Shown piece after piece: positions 54,076 to 60,741 of a DNA stretch of 60,741 bases. Source of the stretch: Gammaproteobacteria bacterium. GTDB lineage: Bacteria; Pseudomonadota; Gammaproteobacteria; UBA9214. Under the pieces are notes generated by a model, which was not told where the DNA came from, searched no databases, and saw only the letters and a program-made list of their open reading frames with translations. The position numbers and the translations under genes were made by a program. The stretch is from the NCBI GenBank assembly GCA_029860045.1, contig JAOUBY010000005.1:1-60741 (forward strand), read 5' to 3'. Numbering within the stretch: the stretch's first letter is position 1; every line of letters begins with the position of its first letter.

Positions 54076-55231
54076 CCTTCTCCAGGTCATCAATACCGAC
54101 CTTCTGATGCGCCTTCACGGCGCGGGTTTTCTTGGCACGGTTGAGTGCGCCAAGCGCCACGCCGGCTGCAGCACCGGCACCGATGGCATACACGGCGGTG
54201 CGCGAAATATCCTCGGTTGACGTGGAAATGGCCTTGTAGAAACCGCCACCGTCCCAGAAGTCGGGCTCGGAGCAACCCAGGCACGGGTGTCCGGCCTCGA
54301 TCGGGAAGCTGGTGCCTTCGTTCCACTTGGTGGTGGCACATGCGTTGTAGGTAGTGGGTCCCTTGCAGCCCAGCTTGTACAGGCACCAGCCCTTCTTCGC
54401 GCCCTCGTCATCAAAGGTCTCTGCGAACAGGCCCTTGTCATAGTACGGCCTGCGATAACAGCGGTCGTGAATGCTCTTGCCGTAGTAGGCCATCGGTCGG
54501 CCCAGTTCGTCCAGCTCCGGAATAGTCCCGAAGGTCAGGAAGTGCGCCAGCACGCCGGTAATCACTACCGGTATGGGCGGACAACCGGGCACATTGATAA
54601 TCGGCTTGTTCTTTACATCGACATCGGTGCTGTGTGCAGTATATACGGCTGAATGGGTATCCGGCTTCCTGTCACCGTATTGCTGCAGGAGATCGCGTAC
54701 CGACAGTGCGCCAGTCGGGTTCGGATCAGCATGCGGAATACCGCCAAATGCCGCACAGCTGCCGACCGAAACAATCGCTGCTGCACCGGCGGCAGTCTCC
54801 AGCAACATGTCCATGTTGCTGATACCGGCAATGGTGGAATAACCCGGGTCACCCACTGGAATGGAGCCGTCCACCACCAGGATGTACTTGCCCCAGTTTT
54901 CCTCCATCGCGGCCTCGCGCGCCGCCTCGGCCGCGGCACCTGAGGCGGCCTGTAGCGTGTGGTGATAGTCCAGCGAAATAGTATCGAAGATCAGACCTTC
55001 CACGGTTGGCGAATGCGAACGGGTCAACGATTCGGTGCAACCCGTGCATTCCTGGAACGACATCCAGATTACCGAGGGACGGCTGGCCTTTTCCAGTGCT
55101 GCGGCAATCACCGGTACCATCGATGGTGGCAAGGCCATCATGGATGCAGTTGCCGCACAAAATTTCAGGAACCCGCGCCGGGAAACGCCGCGCGCGCGCA
55201 GTGCTTCGCCTATGGTCTGGTCTTTCGACAT
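54068..55231 (-). CDS. hynS: [NiFe] hydrogenase small subunit with Tat signal
   Basis: SRRGFLKFCAA; WMSFQECTGCTESLTRS; NVPGCPPIPVVITGVLAHF; HPCLGCSEPDFWDGGGFY; C-terminal TM anchor-like segment. Confidence 0.95.
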   Translation of the reverse strand: MSKDQTIGEALRARGVSRRGFLKFCAATASMMALPPSMVPVIAAALEKASRPSVIWMSFQECTGCTESLTRSHSPTVEGLIFDTISLDYHHTLQAASGAAAEAAREAAMEENWGKYILVVDGSIPVGDPGYSTIAGISNMDMLLETAAGAAAIVSVGSCAAFGGIPHADPNPTGALSVRDLLQQYGDRKPDTHSAVYTAHSTDVDVKNKPIINVPGCPPIPVVITGVLAHFLTFGTIPELDELGRPMAYYGKSIHDRCYRRPYYDKGLFAETFDDEGAKKGWCLYKLGCKGPTTYNACATTKWNEGTSFPIEAGHPCLGCSEPDFWDGGGFYKAISTSTEDISRTAVYAIGAGAAAGVALGALNRAKKTRAVKAHQKVGIDDLEKDG

Positions 55232-55261
55232 CGTGTGTCTCCTGTATAAATGTATCTGTCG

Positions 55262-55666
55262 CTATTCCGCCAGCTGTACGCTCAAGGCCTGCAGGCCTGC
55301 ACGAATATCCTCGTGCTGCGCGGTAACCAGGCGGGGTATTACACACACTTCGATAAACTTGCCGATAATTTCGCCGTCGTTATTGTGGTGAGTAACCAGC
55401 CACACGCCCGGATAGCGTGTCTCGACAACCTCGCTCGGCCCCAGCGCGGACAGGCGCGCCTGCACCTCGCCACGCCCGAGTTGTTCAGCAATCCGGTCTT
55501 CCTCGCCCGGCCCCATCGGAATACTGCGCAGGTCGATGACCATCTCCTGCCCGCTGTCGAGCAGCTGCTGCAGGGCATGACGCACCTCGTGCAACAGTGG
55601 AATTACATTACCGGTGACGACCTTGCCCGGCGTCGCGCTACAACCACTCTCTGTTTGCGTCTGCAT
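55262..55666 (-). CDS. HupH-like hydrogenase expression/formation protein
   Basis: EVRHALQQLLDSGQEMVIDLRSIPMGPGEEDRIAEQLGRGEVQARLSALGPSEVVETRYPGVWLVTHHN. Confidence 0.8.
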   Translation of the reverse strand: MQTQTESGCSATPGKVVTGNVIPLLHEVRHALQQLLDSGQEMVIDLRSIPMGPGEEDRIAEQLGRGEVQARLSALGPSEVVETRYPGVWLVTHHNNDGEIIGKFIEVCVIPRLVTAQHEDIRAGLQALSVQLAE

Positions 55667-55675
55667 GGAAATACC

Positions 55676-56203
55676 TCAGCCTGCCGGTGCTGTTGAAGCC
55701 AGCGCGTAATCGGGTGACGGTGCAGAGTGAAGCACCGTCCATTGCCGCAACAGCGCCAGCACTTCGTGCGAGGCACGTGGCAACGCTCGCTTGACCGGGT
55801 TGCTCAGGGTATCTCCCCAGTCGACCTGCTGCGGCTGAATGGCAACCAGTGCGCGGTGGGCGGGCAAGGCCTGCGTGAGATGCGCAATGGCAAGCAGGTC
55901 ACCGAGACTGACCTCGTGTACGCTGCGCTTGGTACGCCCGGCAAAGCGGTCCATGGCGGCGTCTTCAAACACCTGCACTGTGCCGGGGGGGCCCGTTAAC
56001 TCGGCGGCATCGATCACCACCAGGTGATCGGCCTCCTCAATCCATGGGGCCAGCGTGAAGCTCAGCGTACCGCCATCAAGGAACGTGGCATTGGACAGTT
56101 CCGGGCAGTGTTGGCGCAGGTAATCCAGCATGTGCACACCGACGCCCTCGTCCGAGAGCAAGGTGTTACCAATACCCAGAATTAATGTCTTTTTGATTGA
56201 CAT
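55676..56203 (-). CDS. [NiFe] hydrogenase maturation protease (HyaD/HupD-like)
   Basis: LILGIGNTLLSDEGVGVHMLDYL; FLDGGTLSFTLAPWIEEADHLVVIDAAEL. Confidence 0.92.
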   Translation of the reverse strand: MSIKKTLILGIGNTLLSDEGVGVHMLDYLRQHCPELSNATFLDGGTLSFTLAPWIEEADHLVVIDAAELTGPPGTVQVFEDAAMDRFAGRTKRSVHEVSLGDLLAIAHLTQALPAHRALVAIQPQQVDWGDTLSNPVKRALPRASHEVLALLRQWTVLHSAPSPDYALASTAPAG

Positions 56204-56258
56204 CTAGCCTCCCCTTCGTCCAGAACCTGATTTCTACAGCATGCATATCATGGCTTTA

Positions 56259-56272
56259 TTGACGGAGGTCAA
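56259..56272. promoter_or_regulatory. FNR/DNR-like palindrome TTGACGGAGGTCAA
   Basis: TTGAC-N4-GTCAA in the divergent hya/hyp intergenic region. Confidence 0.5.
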
Positions 56273-56357
56273 TTCCGCACCCGATTTTTCATGCTTAATT
56301 AGTCCATCACTTAGAGTTGGTGGTGATCTGGCCATTGTGGCCGCGGGGGTAAATCTG

Positions 56358-56588
56358 ATGTGTCTTGGAATTCCAATGCAAATTCAATCAATTGACGGCT
56401 ATACCGCGCGCTGCGAGGCAAAGGGCGTGCAGCGCGATGTCAGCCTGTTCATGCTGCAGGAAGAGGCGCTCGCCATCGACGACTTCGTGGTGGTACACGT
56501 CGGCTATGCCATCCAGAAGATTACCCCGCAGGAAGCCCGCAGCGCCTGGGAACTGTACGACATCATGCTGGAGTCTCCACATGCATGA
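56358..56588 (+). CDS. hypC: Hydrogenase maturation chaperone HypC
   Basis: MCLGIPMQIQSIDGYTARCEAKGVQRDVSLFML...DDFVVVHVGYAIQKI. Confidence 0.93.
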   Translation: MCLGIPMQIQSIDGYTARCEAKGVQRDVSLFMLQEEALAIDDFVVVHVGYAIQKITPQEARSAWELYDIMLESPHA

Positions 56589-56964
56589 ACTAGCCGTTTG
56601 CCAGGCCCTGATTGAGCAAGTCAAATTAGTGGCGCACGAACAGCACGCGCATCGGGTGGTGGAGATCAACATTGACATCGGCCCGCTGTCCGGAGTGGAA
56701 GCGCAGTTGCTGGAGCAGGCCTTCAGCATCGCCAGCGCCGGCACCGTGGCGGACGGGGCGCGATTGATCAGCAAAACCACACCGGTACGCGTAAATTGCC
56801 GCAGCTGCGGCCAGGTCACCGATGCGCTGCCGACACGGCTCATCTGCGCCAACTGCGGCGACTGGCAAACCCGCGTGGTCAGCGGTGATGAGTTGCTGCT
56901 CACCACGGTGGAGGTATCCCGCAACATACCGACGGAAACACCACCAGGAATCACCGAACACTGA
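56581..56964 (+). CDS. hypA: Hydrogenase nickel-insertion protein HypA
   Basis: MHELAVCQALIEQV; CRSCGQ...CANCGDWQTRVVSGDELLLTTVEV. Confidence 0.95.
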   Translation: MHELAVCQALIEQVKLVAHEQHAHRVVEINIDIGPLSGVEAQLLEQAFSIASAGTVADGARLISKTTPVRVNCRSCGQVTDALPTRLICANCGDWQTRVVSGDELLLTTVEVSRNIPTETPPGITEH

Positions 56965-56982
56965 ATTATCCAAGGAGTCCCC

Positions 56983-57780
56983 ATGTGCGATACCTGCGGC
57001 TGTAACGTGACCCATGGCAATGCCCATTTGCTACAACCGGGAGGCAAGCTGGAGCGAACCGACAGCGGTCATGAGTCCGTCTCGGTACTGCGCAACCTGC
57101 TTGCTGAAAATGACCACACTGCGGGTCATAATCGCCAACACTTTGACAGGCATGGTGTGCTGGCTATCAATCTGATGTCCTCGCCGGGTTCCGGCAAGAC
57201 CGCGCTGCTGGAGGCAACCATTGACGCGCTGGGCAAGGAACTCGCCATCGCGGTGATCGAGGGAGACCTGGAAACCGAAAACGATGCAGAGCGCATTCGC
57301 CGCCACGGCGTCAAGGCAATCCAGATCACCACCGGCAGCGCCTGTCATCTGGATGCCCACATGGTGCATGATGCGCTGCACCGGCTCGACCTGGGGCAGC
57401 TGGACATCGTGTTTATCGAGAACGTCGGCAACCTGGTGTGCCCGGCCAGCTTTGACCTCGGCCAGCATCACAACGTCACACTGCTGTCGGTGCCGGAAGG
57501 GGACGACAAACCGGCCAAGTACCCGGTCATGTTCCGCAGCGCCGACCTGGTGCTGCTAAGCAAGAGTGACCTGCTGCCGGTGCTGGATGATTTTCAGCCG
57601 TCCAATGCACGCCGGCATCTGCAGGCACTGGCCAGCAGTGCGCCCATTATCGAAATTTCCTCAAAGACCGGTGCCGGCATGGACGCATGGCTGCACTGGC
57701 TGCTGGAAGAAACGGCGGCACTGGAACACCGTATCGGGGCAATTGACCCGACGACCGCTACCAGCATGCCCGCCCCATGA
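56983..57780 (+). CDS. hypB: Hydrogenase nickel incorporation GTPase HypB
   Basis: MCDTCGCN; NLMSSPGSGKTALLEATI; IEGDLETENDAERIRRHG. Confidence 0.95.
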   Translation: MCDTCGCNVTHGNAHLLQPGGKLERTDSGHESVSVLRNLLAENDHTAGHNRQHFDRHGVLAINLMSSPGSGKTALLEATIDALGKELAIAVIEGDLETENDAERIRRHGVKAIQITTGSACHLDAHMVHDALHRLDLGQLDIVFIENVGNLVCPASFDLGQHHNVTLLSVPEGDDKPAKYPVMFRSADLVLLSKSDLLPVLDDFQPSNARRHLQALASSAPIIEISSKTGAGMDAWLHWLLEETAALEHRIGAIDPTTATSMPAP

Positions 57781-58904
57781 CCGCACTCAGCGCCGCAGAC
57801 TGGCTTGCACGGATCCATGCGCTGGACTTGCCGGAGCGCGTGCGCATTATGAATGTCTGCGGCGGACACGAACGCTCCATTACCATGTCAGGGCTGCGCC
57901 ATGCCCTGCCCGACAACATCGAGTTGATTCCCGGACCCGGCTGCCCGGTATGTATCTGTCCCGAGGAAGACATCTACGAGGCCATCCAGTTGGCCCTGAA
58001 CGAAAATGTCATCCTGGTCGCCTACGGTGACATGCTACGCGTCCCGGTAAACGTACCGCGCGCACAGGCGCGCTCACTGGAGGCCGCACGCACACAGGGC
58101 GCCGATATTCGCCCGGTAGCCTCGCCTACCGAGGCGGCATGCATTGCCCGTGACAATCCGCACCAGCCAGTGGTCTTCTTTGCCGCCGGTTTTGAAACAA
58201 CCACTGCCCCAACCGCTGCGCTGCTGGTTGAAGGCGCGCCGGACAACCTGTTCATCCTGTTGTCCGGACGCCTGACCTGGCCGGCCGTCGCCATGCTGCT
58301 CGACTCCGGTGCCCCCGGGTTTGATGCGCTGGTGGCGCCCGGCCATGTCGCCACCATCATGGGGCCGGAAGAATGGGAGTTTGTCGTCGACAAGCACGGC
58401 ATCCCGGCCGCCGTGGCCGGCTTTACAGCGGAGAGCCTGCTGGCGGCGATGTACTCCACGCTGCGGCAACGCATCGAGGGCCGCTGTTTCCTGGACAACT
58501 GCTATCCCGAGGTGGTGCGCACGGGTGGCAACCGCCTTGCGCAGCAACACATCCGGCACAGCATGGATGTCGGCGATGCCAACTGGCGCGGTGTCGGCGT
58601 GATCCCGGACTCCGGGTTCACGCTCAGGGAAGACTGCAAGGCACACGATGCACGCGTGCACTTCCCGTCCTATGCCGATGACGCACGCAAGCGTGCCGGT
58701 GAAATGCCACCGGGCTGTGATTGTGCAAAAGTGGTGCTGGGCAGGATTTATCCCAATGAATGCCGGCTGTTCGGCGTGGCCTGTCAGCCGCGCCACCCGA
58801 TCGGGCCCTGCATGGTGTCAGATGAAGGTGCCTGCCGCATCTGGTGGTCAGGCGGCATGCGCGAACCGGCCAATACCTCGCAACGCGCACACACGGCAAC
58901 ATGA
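57777..58904 (+). CDS. hypD: Hydrogenase formation protein HypD
   Basis: IMNVCGGHERSITMSGLRHALPDNIELIPGPGCPVC; FFAAGFETTTAPTAALL; C-terminal Cys motifs. Confidence 0.95.
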   Translation: MTALSAADWLARIHALDLPERVRIMNVCGGHERSITMSGLRHALPDNIELIPGPGCPVCICPEEDIYEAIQLALNENVILVAYGDMLRVPVNVPRAQARSLEAARTQGADIRPVASPTEAACIARDNPHQPVVFFAAGFETTTAPTAALLVEGAPDNLFILLSGRLTWPAVAMLLDSGAPGFDALVAPGHVATIMGPEEWEFVVDKHGIPAAVAGFTAESLLAAMYSTLRQRIEGRCFLDNCYPEVVRTGGNRLAQQHIRHSMDVGDANWRGVGVIPDSGFTLREDCKAHDARVHFPSYADDARKRAGEMPPGCDCAKVVLGRIYPNECRLFGVACQPRHPIGPCMVSDEGACRIWWSGGMREPANTSQRAHTAT

Positions 58905-58905
58905 C

Positions 58906-60741
58906 ATGTCAACTTCGGCCACCAGTCTCTCCGCTGTCACACCTGAGGCCCTGCGCCTGCAGGTCAGCGGACAGGTACAGGGTGTCGGATTTCGCCCGTT
59001 CGTCTATCAGCTCGCGCAGGCACTTGGCCTGACCGGCTGGGTACGCAACCGCGTCGGACTGGTGGAAATTCACATCCAGGGCGAACGCGGCACACTGCAA
59101 AGTTTCATGCGCCGACTGTTTGAAAACGCCCCGCCGCTGGCCAGGCCGCAACTGGACAACTGCATGGCCGCGACAACCGCGGACCTGCAGGACTTCCGGA
59201 TTCGCACCAGCTCCGCCCTCGGGCCACGGCGCATTCATATCCCGGTTGACCTGTACACCTGCGATGATTGTCTTGGTGAACTCGAGGATCCGGGGAACCG
59301 GCGCTATCACTACCCGTTTATCAATTGCACCCAGTGTGGCCCGCGCTACACGCTGATACGCAGCATGCCCTATGATCGTCCCGCGACGACCATGGGCGGA
59401 TTTACCCTGTGTGCACAGTGTGAGGCGGAATACTGGCTGCCATCCAACCGGCGTTTTCATGCCGAGCCGGTGGCCTGTCCGGAGTGCGGGCCGTCACTGG
59501 AATTTCATCATGGCGACACCCGCATACATGGCAATGATACTGCGCTCGCAGCAACACTCGCCGCCCTGCGCGCTGGTCAGACTATCGCGATCAAGGGTAT
59601 CGGTGGTTATCACCTCATGTGCGATGCCCGTAATGACCGGGCCATACAGCAACTGCGTACCAGCAAGCCGCGCCCGGACAAGCCGCTGGCGGTAATGTTG
59701 CCGGCGCCGGTCAGCAGGCCGCTGCGATGTGCCAACAACCTGGTATGGCTGTCACGCGACGAGGCCGATCTGCTGCTCTCGCCGCAACGCCCGATCGTAC
59801 TGGCGCGCAAGAAACCGGGCGGCAATGTCTCTGGGCTGGCCGCCCCCGGTCTCGGGGAAATCGGTGTCATGCTGCCTTACAGCCCGCTGCACCACCTGTT
59901 ACTGAATGCATTCGGCGCTCCACTGGTGGCAACCTCTGCCAACATCAGCGGCGAACCGGTGCTGACCGAAAATAGCCAGGTTGAGGACCGGCTTGCACAT
60001 GTCACCGAATGTTTCCTGCATCACAACCGTCCGATTGCGCGCCCGGCAGACGACCCCGTGTATCGCGTCATCCAGGACCGGCCGCGCCTGCTGCGTGGCG
60101 GGCGTGGCTGTGCACCGCTGGAGTACACACTGCCATTTAACCTGCAGCAACCGGTGCTCGCTGTTGGCGGACACATGAAGAACACGGTGGCGCTGGCCTG
60201 GGAAAATCGTATCGTTGTCTCACCGCACATTGGTGATATGGGCAACGCGCGTAGCCTCACGGTATTCAAACAAACCGTTCAGGACCTGCAAACGCTTTAC
60301 CAGGTAGATGCGGCCATCGCGCTGTGTGATGCGCATCCGGGTTATGCAACATCACGCTGGGCAGACACCTGCGGCCTGCCGGTGCAACGCGTATTGCACC
60401 ACCATGCGCATGCCGCGGTCGCCTGTCCGGATGCTGATGCAGCGGCACCTGCGCTGGTGTTTACCTGGGACGGCGTCGGCTATGGGGCAGATGCCACGTT
60501 GTGGGGTGGCGAGGCACTGCTGGGACACCCCGGCCACTGGCAACGTTTTGCCAGCCTGCGGCCATTTTTTCTTCCCGGCGGCGAACGTGCCGGGCGTGAA
60601 CCGTGGCGCAGCGCCGCGGCGCTGTGCTGGGAAACCGGCACATCATGCAATTGCCTGCCCGACAACGCGACACTGGCACAACAGGCCTGGCAACAACGTG
60701 TCAACACACCACAAAGCAGTGCGGCCGGACGACTGTTCGAT
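58906..60741 (+). CDS. hypF: Carbamoyltransferase HypF (3' end truncated by window end)
   Basis: Not in the ORF track (no stop in window). ATG 58906: MSTSATSLSAVTPEALRLQVSGQVQGVGFRPFVYQLAQ (acylphosphatase domain); CDDCLGELEDPGNRRYHYPFINCTQCGPRYT; open to the window end. Confidence 0.94.
   Translation, partial: MSTSATSLSAVTPEALRLQVSGQVQGVGFRPFVYQLAQALGLTGWVRNRVGLVEIHIQGERGTLQSFMRRLFENAPPLARPQLDNCMAATTADLQDFRIRTSSALGPRRIHIPVDLYTCDDCLGELEDPGNRRYHYPFINCTQCGPRYTLIRSMPYDRPATTMGGFTLCAQCEAEYWLPSNRRFHAEPVACPECGPSLEFHHGDTRIHGNDTALAATLAALRAGQTIAIKGIGGYHLMCDARNDRAIQQLRTSKPRPDKPLAVMLPAPVSRPLRCANNLVWLSRDEADLLLSPQRPIVLARKKPGGNVSGLAAPGLGEIGVMLPYSPLHHLLLNAFGAPLVATSANISGEPVLTENSQVEDRLAHVTECFLHHNRPIARPADDPVYRVIQDRPRLLRGGRGCAPLEYTLPFNLQQPVLAVGGHMKNTVALAWENRIVVSPHIGDMGNARSLTVFKQTVQDLQTLYQVDAAIALCDAHPGYATSRWADTCGLPVQRVLHHHAHAAVACPDADAAAPALVFTWDGVGYGADATLWGGEALLGHPGHWQRFASLRPFFLPGGERAGREPWRSAAALCWETGTSCNCLPDNATLAQQAWQQRVNTPQSSAAGRLFD

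Noticed and set aside
58909-59460. 183-aa minus-strand ORF
   Set aside because: Antisense shadow of hypF, which reads through to the window end with acylphosphatase and zinc-finger motifs.
1-60741. CRISPR arrays, tRNA/rRNA genes, IS elements or prophage
   Set aside because: No short direct repeats with unique spacers, no recognised tRNA cloverleaf or rRNA segment, and no transposase or integrase seen. The only repeats are the coding heme repeats and two REP-like elements.

Overview
The window looks like a chromosomal segment from a sulfur-oxidising, denitrifying gammaproteobacterium; the taxon is inferred from gene content only. From left to right it carries:
(1) A multiheme c-type cytochrome module: an edge-truncated CDS with at least 14 CxxCH motifs that the ORF track missed, a 21-CxxCH protein, a membrane protein, a ferredoxin/FAD-NAD(P) oxidoreductase and a Sel1/ankyrin protein.
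(2) Cytochrome-DUF302 genes and a probable sulfur globule protein.
(3) Assorted housekeeping and stress genes: HerA-like ATPase, patatin, antiporter, CBS, Hsp20.
(4) A complete-looking heme d1 set (nirC-F-D-L-G-H-J order) divergent from nirS, followed by a NapC/ethylbenzene-dehydrogenase-like fusion, a cupredoxin and a NirN-like protein.
(5) A B-family heme-copper oxidase operon whose subunit I has Gln at the cross-linked Tyr position. With a CuA subunit, ctaB, SCO/SenC and a novel cytochrome b-ferredoxin-MvhD/FlpD fusion, it is best read as a candidate CuA-type nitric oxide reductase system.
(6) Three hemerythrin-type proteins.
(7) An Isp-type [NiFe] hydrogenase locus (hynS-isp1-isp2-hynL) with hupE, nnrS and hypCABDF; hypF runs off the window.
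About ten FNR/DNR-like TTGAN6TCAA palindromes lie in intergenic regions and connect many of these units. One sits just upstream of a terminator-bounded stretch with no ORF, a candidate small RNA. Two REP-like palindromic elements are embedded in gene ends; one forms the 5' coding end of nirF. No homology search was run. All family calls come from reading motifs in the translations.
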